Positions 53,847-64,000 of a stretch of DNA of 64,000 bases are shown here, in pieces. The stretch is from Platanthera guangdongensis (Eukaryota > Streptophyta > Magnoliopsida > Asparagales > Orchidaceae). The stretch spans positions 126,437,221-126,501,220 of the forward strand of contig CM077158.1 in NCBI GenBank assembly GCA_039583875.1, written 5' to 3'. The first letter of the stretch is position 1. Every line of letters begins with the position of its first letter. The translations under genes and the position numbers were made by a program. Below the pieces are notes generated by a model, which worked only from the letters and a program-made list of their open reading frames with translations, did no database searches and had not been told where the DNA came from.

Positions 53847-54800
53847 CCTTTCTCATTCAACAGAAAGTGATCGAACAATTAACAACAATTGAGAGATCAG
53901 AAGATCAATCATTGCAGAATACAGATCCAGAGAAAACTGTAAATCAGTATTTTGAAGAAATTTCAGATTTACTTGGAGAGAGAGAACTCCAGTAATTGAA
54001 ATCAAGAAAGAGATTTGTTTAATCAGATCTCTTAAGGAATAGGTTCTGAACCAGACTGCAAAGAAAGATCTAGATTTAATTCTTCATCTTAAGAAGGAAG
54101 TTGCCAGCCGGTCTACTTCAAGAAGATCAACTTTTACTGAGTTCAGACTCAAGAAGCCTTGAAGAAAGCAAAGACAAAGTTGATCTCAGGAATCAGTACT
54201 ATCAAGAACTGATCAAGAAGGTTGCCCTCTTCATTCTCTCAAACAGAGTGGTGATCTAAAACTTGTTATTATCTTTTTGTAGGATCTTAAGGGATCTGAG
54301 TTGTAAGCCTAAATTTATAAAGGCTGAGGTAGGGCTTTTGAGCCTGAGTGTAGGAGAATCTATTCTCTGAGTGTAGGCCTTGTTGAAGGCTGAGATAGGG
54401 CCGTTTAGCCTGAGTGTAGGTCTTGTTGAAGACTGAGTGGTAGGGATTTGTGCCTGAGTTGTAGGAGTGGGGACACTCTGAGTTGTAGGAACCTGGTTTG
54501 GGATTCTGAGCTGTAGGATCTGATGATCTGAGGAGAAGTGCAGAAGTTAGGCCGAATCTAGTACACTACTAGATAGGCAAAGGGGGAAAGTGGATGTACC
54601 CAGACCTTGGGGAACCACTATAAAATCTGTGTGCACTCTGTGTTTGATATTTTTGTGATTGCTGAGCTAGCTGTGCTAAATAGTTGTAGAATATTGCAAA
54701 TACAGGTTTAATTGTACAGAGTTTCTGCCTTAAAATTAAAAAGAAAAAAGTACATCTATTCACCCCCCCCTCTAGGTGTTTAGGCACTAATTCTTTCAAT

Positions 54801-54811
54801 TGGTATCAGAG
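54801..54811 (+). other. SIRE-3 primer-binding site, initiator-Met tRNA type
   Basis: TGGTATCAGAG, two bases after the LTR end. Confidence 0.95.
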
Positions 54812-54891
54812 GGAGGTTATTCAAAGTAGTACTTAGCAGTCAGAGTAAGATCCTTAAGGCAGATTATAATAATCAAGAAAGAATCAAGAAA

Positions 54892-56939
54892 ATGGGTTCT
54901 AGTGAGAATCAAAAAGAGCTGTGGTCAATGAAATTGCCAATATGTAGAAAAGAGATATTTGGCATATGGAAAGAGAGGGTCATACTCTTTATGGAAGCTT
55001 CTGACCCAAGGATATATATTACATTCAAAGAAGGCCCATATGTGCCAATGAAGATATCCATTCTGGATGCAAATCAGAAAACTCCCAACTACTTTTCTAA
55101 AATGACTAAAGATGAAATCATCCTGGCCACTATAGACAAGAGAGCCCAGAATATAATTGTTAGTGTCATTGATGATTCAACATTTCAGAACTTAATTCAT
55201 TGTAAAACCTGTAAAGAAATATGGGACACATTAATAGTCTATATGGAGGGATCAGAGGAAGTAAGACAAGATAGGAAGTCAATGTTAAATCAGGAATATG
55301 AAAGCTTCAAACAAGTCTGATAGCATTACAGAATGTTACAAGTTCTATAGGATAGTTAATGAGTTGATGTCCTATAAAAGAGTCTTCAGCAATTATGAGC
55401 TGAATGACAAGTTATTAAGATCCCTGACTAAGGACTGGGACACCAAGGTTTGTGTCATTAGGGAAGTGGCCAAACTTGCTGATATACATCCTCCAACTTT
55501 GTTTGGAAAACTGTTATCTTATGAGATGCAGTTAATGGCTAGAAAGGAGGAAGAGAAGTATACTAGGGTGGAGCACAAGGAAAAGACTTTGGCCTTCAAG
55601 ACTGAAGCCACTAAGAAGTATAGAAGCAAGTCTCCATCTTCACCTAAGATAATTGCTGAGGCTGTCACAGATAATTCAGATAACAAGAGTTCTGATAGCA
55701 GTGAAAGCGATGAAGACTTTGCTGCTTTTACAAGGCACTTTCAAAGATTTCTAAAGAAGAGGCAGTGGAGGTCTAAGCCTTCCACTTCTCAGCCAAAAGA
55801 TGACTACTATCAGAAGAGAAAGTCGTCCAGGAATGACAGAAGCAGGTCCAAGCCAAGCAAAGCTACATCTTCAAAGATAGTGTGATATTGCTGCAATAGA
55901 CAGGGACATGTAATGGCTGACTGTCCTGAAAAGAGGAAGGAGTCAGTTGACAAAAAGAAGACTTAGGTTAAGAGCAAAAAAGGAAAAGTCCTTTGTTGCT
56001 AAGAAAGACAAGAGTCTGACAGATCAGTCATCTTCAGAAACAGAATCAGAACCTGAAGCCTACATTGGATTATTTGCTGAAGAGGAAGAAGATGAGTTCA
56101 TGCAGCTAATGAACACAATTTATGAGCATGAAGATCATCAGTGCAAGGGACTGATGGCTATATCTGAAGGAGACAAGATCCATGATCAGCCTGGACCAAG
56201 TAAGGTACAAAGTTGTTCTTCTAGTTCAATTTATAGTACTGAGTCAGAGTCAGATACATCTGCATCAAGTGATGTGGGTGGGTTTGAATCTGAAGGAGAT
56301 ATTCATCAGTTAATGGATGAAAATAGGGAATTGTTGCAGGCCTTGAAGAAAAGCAAAACCTTGGCCAAAACTCAGGCAAAGGAGATTGCTACTCTTAAGT
56401 TGGCTGCAACAGATTCAGAGAAGTTGTTAGATCAAAAACTGAATGAGATTGACAGATTGAAAAACATAACTGTTATTCAAATGGGCACAATCAATTTCAA
56501 GAATGATCATATTAGAAATCTGGAGGTTAGACTTCAGAAGGAGAAAGAGATTGTGGCTAGCTTTTCTAAACTGAAATCTGTTTTACCCTTGATAGATGAG
56601 TTTGTACCTCAAAAGGGTAAGGATGGATTAGGATTTAAAAAACCTGCCTGGACTGCTAGGTCCAAATCTAAGGACAAAGCCCCAGCACAAAACAAGAAGC
56701 CTGCTGTAAATAATTCAGCTAGGGATGTACCTAAACAAAGGTACAACAGCTTTGAGTGCTGGTGTTGTGGCAAGGTATGCCACTTTGCCATAGATTGTTG
56801 GCACAATTCTAGTTTCAAGGAGAATAACAGTCAGCCTGTGAGAAGACCTACAGGAAGATTTGTTAGATTTCAGGCTAACATGAAACAGGACCCAAAACTC
56901 ATTTGGGTTCTAAGGTTAACTAGTCTTTATTGCAGGTGA
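54892..56939 (+). pseudogene. SIRE-3 gag with two zinc knuckles, broken
   Basis: The ATG at 54892 (MGSSENQKELW) opens a UBN2-type gag. A frameshift near 55315 and a stop at 55883-55885 break it; that TGA falls exactly where the first Cys of the first CCHC knuckle should be (then YCCNRQGHVMADC). A further frame change near 55965 leads to 55947-56939, with an acidic Ser/Glu part, a coiled coil (about 56300-56570) and a second knuckle (CWCCGKVCHFAIDC). It ends at the usual position before protease (DPKLIWV). Two knuckles separated by a coiled coil differ from the single knuckle in SIRE-2. Confidence 0.88.
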
Positions 56940-58326
56940 GTCCAAGTGGCCATGCCCCAATATGGTACTTGGACAGTGGATGTTCCAGGCACATGACTGG
57001 AATAAGGGGGTTGCTGATGGACTACACACCTATCATGGATGGCCCTAAAGTTACCTTTGGTGGTTCAGAAAAAGGAATCATCAAAGGCTTTGGTAACATT
57101 TCAAGGGTTTAAGGTATTCCAAATGGATGTTAAGTCAGCTTTCCTAAATGGAGATCTAAAGGAAGAAGTCTATGTAGAGCAGCCCTCAGGTTTTGTTGAT
57201 CCTCTTAAACATGATTATGTTTATAGACATAGGAAAGCATTATATGGGTTAAAACAAGCCCCAAGGGATTGGTATGAAACCCTGTCTATTTTCCTCATTG
57301 AGAACAAATTCTCAAGGGGGAAAATAGACAAGACTATATTCCTTAGGGAATCTAAAGGCAAGATTATCCTAGTCCAAATATATGTAGATGACATAATATT
57401 TGGGTCTACATAAAGTAATCTTTGCAGAAAGTTTGAAAAACTTATGTAAGGAAAATTTTAAATGAGCAGTATGGTGGAACTTAAGTTCTTCTTGGGTCTC
57501 CAAGTAAGACAGACTGAAGATGACATGTCCATATTCCAGTCTAAGTTCACCCTAGAGTTGATAAAGAAGTATGGTATGGAATCATCCACTACCATGAAAA
57601 CTCCTTTGGGGTCAAGCATGTCTCTAAGCAAAGATGATGCAGGGAAACCTGTAGATGAAACTTTGTATAGAGGGATAGTTGGCTCCCTACTATATTTGAC
57701 TGCTAGTAGACCAGATATCATGTATGCTACATGTGTCTGTGCTAGGTACCAAGCATGCCCTAAAGAATCTCATTTGACTACAGTCAAATGGATTTTGAGA
57801 TATCTTAAGGGCATACCTTATCTAGGCCTTTGGTACCCTAGGAATGGAGATTTTGTACTGACAGGTTATTCAGATGCAGAATTTGCAGGCTGCATGGAAG
57901 ATAGGAAGAGTACTACAAGAACCTGTCAATTTCTAGGTGGAAGGCTGGTGTCATGGAGCAGTAAGAAGAATGATCAGTGTGGCAATCTCCACAGCTGAGT
58001 CAGAGTATGTGGCAGCAGGAAGTTGTTGTGCACAGTTATTATGGATTCAATACCAGCTAGAAGACTATGGTATTCAGGTAAGTAGAACACCTTTACTTTG
58101 TGATTCTACAAGTGCAATTTCTATAGTTAATAATCCTGTCTCGCATAGTAGGACTAAGCACATAGAAATTAGATACCATTTTCTTAAAGAACATGTAGAA
58201 AAAGAGGACATTTCCTTAGAATATGTTAAAACAGATAATCAGATTGCTGATATGTTTACGAAGCCTCTAAATGAAACCAAATTCAATAAGTTTAAAATTG
58301 AATTAGGAATGCTAAACTTAGAATAG
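56937..58326 (+). pseudogene. SIRE-3 pol remnant: protease fused to mid-RT, then RNase H; integrase deleted
   Basis: The protease start (WYLDSGCSRHMTG) runs to GFGNIS at about 57110 and then jumps to the RT motif [13 protein letters not shown]. The rest of protease, all of integrase and the RT N-terminus are missing. RT continues through YGLKQAPR and [10 protein letters not shown], with three stops between 57411 and 57465. It resumes (SSMVELKFFLGLQ, SLLYLTASRPD) into RNase H (SDAEFAGC), has a frameshift near 57975, and ends at 58326 after the region around STAESEYVAAGS. Clearly non-functional. Confidence 0.92.
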
Positions 58327-58355
58327 TTTCATAAAAAATTTGGCCAAGTAAAATA

Positions 58356-58674
58356 GTGTCGACACAAGGAGATGTCTGTGTCGACACATAGAAGTGGTGT
58401 CGACATTTCAAAGAAATGGTGTCTACACATCTAGAAAGTCTGTGTCGACACTTCAAAGAATTAGTGTCGACACATCTAGGGTAGGTGTTGACACATCCAT
58501 GGTGGTGTCGACACTTAGGTTTAACACTAATTTCGTCGAGTGAAGTATTGACTAATCGTCGAACGCAGATGTATAAGTGTCGACACATCATAATTGGTGT
58601 CGACACATATAAGTCAACACTGTTGTCGAGACTTAAGTAGTCTGTGTCGACACTTTTCAACAGTGTCGACACAT
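58356..58674 (+). repeat. Palindrome array TGTGTCGACACA upstream of SIRE-3 ORF3
   Basis: About a dozen GTGTCGACAC units, the same motif as in this element's LTRs, placed between the pol stop and a TATA box, as in SIRE-2. Confidence 0.92.
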
Positions 58675-58718
58675 TTAGAGTACTTTGACGCGCCTTTTCA
58701 CCTTCGATTTTAGAAAGG

Positions 58719-58726
58719 TATAAATA
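58719..58726 (+). promoter_or_regulatory. Putative internal TATA box for SIRE-3 ORF3
   Basis: TATAAATA in AAAGGTATAAATAGGTC, 45 bp after the array and 108 bp before the ORF3 ATG. It corresponds to the site at 26133 in SIRE-2. Confidence 0.6.
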
Positions 58727-58826
58727 GGTCTTCACCATTGTTTGTCGACACGCTCTCCATAGTTTCGAGACCAAACTTGTGTGTCAACATCTCTCTCCTC
58801 TAAAGTCAAGATTTCTCAAAACCTTA

Positions 58827-61646
58827 ATGGCGCCTAAGCTTGAGGAGAACGTGAATGAAGGATATGCGCTAGTACGACATGCCTTTGACGATGCAGAATC
58901 TGAAATTAAGGAGATAGTAACCCTAATTACAGAGAATGGATTGGAGTATCTAGTTTCTGAGCCAACCAAGATTTGGAAGAAGGAAGTACTCGAATTCTTT
59001 AGTGCAGCAACCCGAGATCACACTGGACTAAAAATTTGATCCATAGTCCATGGAGCCGAGATGAAAGTTACCCAGAAAAGTCTAAGAAAAGTTCTACATC
59101 TACCTAGAACACAAGAAGAGGAAGATGAACCTGCATCAAGGATAACGGAGGCACTGCAATGGTGTGGATTAGATTCAAACATGAAGATTGGATCAGTTTT
59201 TAACAGGAAAGGGATGAACATGCAAGGAAAGTTTTTATCTGAAGTAGTTGGGAAGGTAATTCTGAGCAAGCCAGGTGGGCATGATAGAATATCAGCTCAC
59301 ATGTTCAACCTAATGACAAGAATCATTTTTCAACTAAAAACTGATTGGTCAGCAGTGATGTTTGAAAAGAAAAAGGAAAGTCTGAAGAGGCCCAATCTGG
59401 GTAGGATTATTAGTTTGTACTTGGCTGGGACTATTCCAGAAGTGATGAATCAAGCTACAGGCTCTAAGATAAATCACATGAGGAGAATGGATGTTAGGAT
59501 TATCTCAAGATGGGATAGGGTGTTAACCAAGGACATGCCTCCTCCAGAGAAGGAAACGCCACCTCAGAAGAAGAAGAAGAAAGCCATAGTAGCTCCTGAA
59601 TCCTCCAGTAGCTCAAAAGAGTAAGTAGTTTTTAGTTCTGCTGATGGAGAGGCTGGAAATGTTGGACAGTCACCAACAAGAAATGAAGATGCACAGAGGC
59701 AGGGGGAGCAACCATCTGCTAGCCCCATCCACCTGGATTCACTCCAGGGGGAGCCTCAACATGTGGAAGAGTCAACTCACTTGGATAGTGAACTGGCAAC
59801 TCAAATAATCCTAGAGGTAATACATGAAGTTAATCAATCTATTTTCCATATTGAGGATGAAGTATTAACTAAGTCTTTAATTGATGTTGATAAGCAAACT
59901 CAGTTACATAGTCAACCGCAAGATTTTGTCATGGAGGACACATCAGTTGGTGATAATGCTCCAGAGATAAGAAACTCTCCAGTCCCTTCTCAACAGGAGT
60001 ATACCCTAGAAGAGATGTTCCCTGATTTGCTACAAACTAATTTTGAGGGAGAGAAAGCAGTTTTTGAGGGGGAGAAGGTAGATCTTGAGGGGGAGCATGT
60101 ACAGTCTCATGAGGAGACTGAAAGAAATGAGAATGAGGAGCAAAGAGTGCAGGGGGAGCTACCTAAGACTACATAGGACTTGCATCCTAGTACTAAAGAT
60201 AGAGTTGACATTGCTAGTACTTCTGCTTCTGAAGATGAAGAAGCTGTTAGAGCTAAGAAGAGAAAGCTTATGGTTTTCAAAAGGAGAAGCCAGACCTACA
60301 AGAAAGCTTTACAAAGTATTGCTCCACAACAAACTCCAACTACTGATTATAGTTCATTGTTGGTGGCTTTGCAGATCAAAATGGATGAGCAAAGGAAGGC
60401 TTTAGAAAAATATATGGATGAAGGACATAAATCACTTCAATTTGATCTGGCTCAAGACATAAAATCTATAAGATTTGAAGTAAATCAAAATAAGAAGGAA
60501 ATGACTGACTGTTTTCATAAAGGAGGTAATGCAGTGGTTTATCTGGACACTCATCAAGAGACGATAAAGACACAGGTTGATGATATGGCAGTCAAACAAG
60601 GATATGTCCTGAAAAATCAGATTAGGATGAATGATAATCTGACTGCTTCTCATAATGCAATTGTTACTGAAATAAAGAAAATTACAACTGCCCCAACTGC
60701 TGATAATTCTACAGCCAAGCCAGAGTTTGATCAGGAAAAGTTTGATAAGGATTTACAGGCAGGCATAACTACTGTAAAAACTGCTATTACAGATTCTCAA
60801 AAGGTTATTTTTGGACTGTTGCTGAAGTTGAGGGGTTTTTATAAAGATGTGGTTAATTATATGGATGAACAGATCAGGTTTCAGAAGGATGATCTTAGAG
60901 ATAATGTGGCTAGAGAAGTCATAAAGGGGGAGAGGGTGTTAGTCAAAGCAGCCTCTGACCATGCTAAATGGATTTCCAACAGCATCAGAGGTGCCCTTGG
61001 ATATCCACCCTTGTGTGATGATGATAATATTGCTGAATCTGGTATAAATCCTCCTGATTTTGGAGGTGAACAAGCTGAAGTAGCTCAAGTCATCTATCCT
61101 CCTGAAGATTTTGAGATGATACATCAGGAGGTACAATCTATGTATAGCCCTCCTGAGGGTAATAAGAATATTATTTTTGAGAAAGTAGATAAGCCTGTAC
61201 CTGAGGAAGTATTGACTAAAGAGCAAGAAGCTCAACTGTCTAAGAAGAGATTTAGAGAAAAGGCAGAGTTAAGGCCTGATTTTGAGCAGTGGAGCCCAAC
61301 TTCTAGAAATATTATATTGACTGCTTGGAAAGCTGCAAAGGACACTTTTCTAGAGAGGGGTAAATGGTATTCTGCACAAGAGTGGAGAAAGCATGAAGCC
61401 AGGCAAGAGGCTATAGTTCAGTATAGAAGAAAGGCTAAACTTGGGAAGCTACCTCCTAATGCACAGGAGCCTAGCAAGTATTTCCCTAAGCCTTACCATT
61501 ATTTTGAGAGACAAAAGATAAGGGCTGAAGAACTAAAGAAGAAAGATCTTAAGGGAAAGAAGCATGCTGATGACATTGATGCTCCAGTTCAAGCCAAGAT
61601 TCAATCAGGCAAGGGCATTGTCATCAGAGAGCTAGAGCAGCCATAG
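58827..61646 (+). pseudogene. SIRE-3 ORF3, three in-frame stops
   Basis: The ATG at 58827 (MAPKLEENVN) starts a frame of 940 codons to 61646, interrupted only by TGA at 59037, TAA at 59622 and TAG at 60174, with no net frameshift. The N-terminal globular region (FLSEVVGKVILSK, RMDVRIISRWDR) matches the SIRE-2 ORF3 domain. Next come a Lys-rich patch (PPQKKKKKA), an acidic region with GEG-type repeats, a long charged helical region and a basic C-terminus (RRKAKLGKLPP, EELKKKDLKGKK). No membrane segment or signal peptide was seen. The middle and C-terminal parts differ completely from SIRE-2. Confidence 0.87.
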
Positions 61647-61898
61647 AATAGAATTTTCTTAAGTTTACAACTTTGTAATCATTTGTGTTGAAATACATGT
61701 AAACTTTTGATTAAAGAAACTTTTGATAGTTGAAACAAATCTTTTATGAAAGCTCATTGTGTTAGCATTATAAGTTTGTGATAAAATATTTTATATGCTT
61801 TGTTTCAGTAATTACCCTGTCATATAATGTTGTTATACATCATATTGTGTATTTGTTATGTATGGTGTATAACATTGACTAAGGGTTATGACTTCTCC
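61647..61898 (+). other. SIRE-3 3' untranslated region
   Basis: AT-rich sequence between ORF3 and the polypurine tract. Nothing recognised. Confidence 0.6.
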
Positions 61899-61912
61899 AA
61901 ATAGGGGGAGAT
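61899..61912 (+). other. SIRE-3 polypurine tract
   Basis: AATAGGGGGAGAT directly before the 3' LTR. Confidence 0.92.
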
Positions 61913-63810
61913 TGTTGGGTACATTGGAAAATGTGCACCAGATTTGAAGAAGCCTCACCCTACTCAATGATATACATCAAGGTGTATTTGATGTGTTTTG
62001 AGTTTATATGTGCAGGTTAAGTAATTGCAGGAAATGCAGAAAATTTCTAAGTCCATGTGTCGACACCTAGAGAAGCAGTGTCGACACTTATGAAGGCTTG
62101 TGTCAACACTGAAGAAAAGTTGTGTCGACACTTGGATTAAATTGTGTTGACACCATAAAAGGCAGAGTCGACACCATAAGAGATGTGTCGACACTTACAG
62201 GCAGTGTCGACACACTGGAAGAATTGTCAACATAAATTGTGTCGACACTTAGAGGCAGTGTCGACACCCAGAGAAGTTTAGTTGACATCAAATGTGTCGA
62301 CACCAGGAGGATGTGTCGACACCAGGAGGATGTGTCGACACTCAGCAAGCTCCAACAAAGTTAAAATAAAAGAAGTACTTGTGTCGACACAAAGGAGATG
62401 TGTCGACACTCAGCAAGTTTCTACACAAGAAGGCATGTGTCGACACAAAGGAGATGTGTCGACACATAGCAGAATTCAACTAAGTGTTAAAGAAGAAGTA
62501 CTTGTGTCGACACACAGAATCAGTGTCGACACATTCAACAGAAGGCTTGTGTTGACATACTGAATCAGTGTCGACACATTCTGAAGAAGCAGTGTCGAAA
62601 AGCTGTTACAACAACACAAGGAGTTGTGTCGACACCATCAAGGCTAGTGTCGACACTTAGTTTATTTGTGTCGACACTTAGTCTATTTGTTTCGACACAT
62701 AATGAAGATCAGTCTCGGCACTTTTAGACAGGGACAGTATTTTCAAGAAGTGACTGGATGACTTGACAGCTGCCATCTCAGCCGGTCTATTGCAACTGTC
62801 AGAGCTGTCAGAAGTTCGTTAGAAACCGGATCAACCGGTTACCTTGGAGGAAGACTATATAAAGGCCTTTCTCCTTCAACAGAAAGGGATCGAACAATTA
62901 ACAACAATTGAGAGATCAGAAGATCAATCATTGCAGAATACAGATCCAGAGAAAACTGTAAATCAGTATTTTGAAGAAATTTCAGATTTACTTGGAGAGA
63001 GAGAACTCCAGTAATTGAAATCAAGATAGAGATTTGTTTAATCAGATCTCTTAAGGAGCGGGTTCTGAACCAGACTGCAAAGAAAGATCCAGATTTAATT
63101 CTTCATCTGAAGAAGGAAGTTGCCAGCCGGTCTACTTCAAGAAGATCAACTTTTACTGAGTTCAGACTCAAGAAGCATTGAAGAAAGCAAAGACAAAGTT
63201 GATCTTAGGAATCAGTACTATCAAGAACTGATCAAGAAGGTTGCCCTCTTCATTCTCTCAAACAGAGTGGTGATCTAAAACTTGTTATTATCTTTTTGTA
63301 GGATCCTAAGGGATCTGAGTTGTAAGACTAAATTTATAAAGGCTGAGGTAGGGCTTTTGAGCCTGAGTGAGGAGAATCTATTCTCTGAGTGTAGGCATTG
63401 TTGAAGGCTGAGGTAGGGCTGTTTAGCCTGAGTGTAGGTCTTGTTGAAGACTGAGTGGTAGGGCTTTGTGCCTGAGTTGTAGGAGTGGGGACACTCTGAG
63501 TTGTAGGAACCTGGTTTGGGGTTCTGAGCTGTAGGATCTGAGGATCTGAGGAGAAGTTAGGCCGAATCTAGTACACTACTAGATAGGCGAATGGGGAAAG
63601 TGGATGTACCCAGACCTTGGGGAACCACTATAAAATCTGTGTGCACTCTAGGTTTGATTATTTCTGTGATTACTGAGCTAGCTGTGTTGAATAGTTGTAG
63701 AATATTCCAAATACAGGTTTAATTGTACAGAGTTTCTGCCTTAAAATTAAAAAGAAAAAGTACACCTATTCACCCCCCACCCTCTAGGTGTTTAGGCACT
63801 ACTTCTTTCA
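61913..63810 (+). repeat. SIRE-3 3' LTR
   Basis: 1,898 bp, matching 52914-54798 with scattered substitutions and indels, followed by the ccttg duplication. Array at 62056-62723, one unit longer than the 5' copy near 62303-62340. TATA box at 62856-62865. Confidence 0.95.
62056..62723 (+). repeat. Palindrome array TGTGTCGACACA, SIRE-3 3' LTR
   Basis: Copy of 53056-53705, with an extra 19-bp unit (GACACCAGGAGGATGTGTC step) and several units decayed at the central CG relative to the other copy. Confidence 0.93.
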
Positions 63811-64000
63811 CCTTGGTTACCTTGATGGAGGGAACAGAAGAAGTGAGGGATGATCGGAGATCCCTCCTCAATCAGAAGTATGAAGCCTTCCGACAGGGAA
63901 GCAAAGAGACCATTGCTGATACATTTGTGAACTTTTTCAAGATAGTGAATGTCCTAAGGGTCTATGGCAGTGTATTCACTAATGGAGAACTGAATGACAA
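63811..64000 (+). pseudogene. SIRE-4 gag, continuation
   Basis: Starts with the second ccttg target copy and reads VTLMEGTEEVRDDRRSLL, open to the window edge. It joins the frame left at 52913. Confidence 0.88.

Larger units (their letters stand above)
52914..54798 (+). repeat. SIRE-3 5' LTR
   Basis: 1,885 bp, TGTTGGGTAC to TTCTTTCA. Array 53056-53705, TATA box 53837-53846, then R-U5 with the shared SIRE block (GGATGTACCCAG, GGGGAACCACTA, 54591-54619) and a C run before the LTR end. Confidence 0.95.
52914..63810 (+). mobile_element. SIRE-3: SIRE-type copia element lacking integrase, in SIRE-4 gag
   Basis: LTRs 52914-54798 and 61913-63810, with a perfect ccttg duplication (52909-52913 and 63811-63815). 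Internally it has gag, a protease joined directly to mid-RT, RNase H, a GTCGAC array with TATA, and a broken ORF3. The integrase and the first part of RT are deleted, so the copy could move only with enzymes from relatives. Confidence 0.94.
50502..64000 (+). mobile_element. SIRE-4: SIRE-type copia element, 3' part outside the window
   Basis: A 5' LTR (50502-52500), primer site and gag. The gag is split by SIRE-3 (52914-63810) and resumes at 63811 in the same frame. The element continues beyond the right edge. Inserted in the Tat fragment. Confidence 0.92.

Noticed and set aside
1..64000. Host genes, tRNA or rRNA genes, centromere satellite
   Set aside because: No host-type coding frame with exon structure, no cloverleaf-type gene and no long uniform satellite was recognised. 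The TGGTATCAGAG motifs are primer-binding sites, not tRNA genes.

Overview
The window is a nest of LTR retrotransposons from a higher-plant genome, probably a eudicot and probably heterochromatic. Every coding stretch I recognise belongs to a Ty1/copia or Ty3/gypsy element. No host gene, tRNA, rRNA or single-copy gene structure was found. The plant origin follows from plant-only lineages (SIRE/Maximus, Athila, Tat and Tekay-type chromovirus), initiator-Met and Asp tRNA primer sites, and the post-pol ORF3 of the SIRE type. Lineage names come from motifs read by eye, not from a tree.

Layout, outer to inner. (1) Copia-1, Tork-like, minus strand, runs from beyond the left edge to 32566 (5' LTR 31454-32566). 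Two later insertions split it: an Athila-type gypsy element (1999-17283, minus) and a SIRE copia element, SIRE-2 (18835-30962, plus). The Athila element itself contains a deleted, gag-only SIRE derivative, SIRE-1 (5696-9511, minus). (2) A decayed Tekay-like chromovirus (33058-44468, minus) carries a 2.9-kb solo LTR (37476-40361) in its protease gene. (3) 44469-45646 is unassigned. It is followed by a Tekay-like LTR on the plus strand (45647-49282) and a Tat-type protease-RT fragment (49283-50501, minus). (4) SIRE-4 (50502 to beyond the right edge, plus) has its gag split by SIRE-3 (52914-63810, plus), which has lost its integrase. Target-site duplications are visible at five insertions. In four of them, removing the insert restores the host element's reading frame.

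The strongest unexplained signal is a shared LTR architecture. At least eight LTR families here, from both copia and gypsy, carry dense arrays of short inverted repeats. Most lie just upstream of a TATA box. Six of the eight motifs are built around TCGA: GTCGAC, CTCGAG, or TCGAAC paired with GTTCGA. The other two are GC-rich ACGCCC motifs. The four SIRE families share a conserved U5 block but carry four different palindromes. In SIRE-2 and SIRE-3 the family's own palindrome reappears after pol, ahead of a second TATA box and ORF3. In SIRE-2 it also sits inside gag, where it is translated as an NxxRRS repeat. This looks like a family-specific cis-element that is replaced as a set and kept the same in several parts of one element. 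I know of no description of it as a system, but I could not search for one.

Coding capacity is mostly broken. SIRE-2 is the best preserved: its LTRs are nearly identical, ORF3 is intact, and gag-pol has small frameshifts. The Athila pol has a long open frame, but its gag is broken and its C-terminus is cut off by SIRE-1. Copia-1 has an Asp-to-Asn change in the RT active site. Tekay, SIRE-3, Tat and SIRE-1 are pseudogenes.
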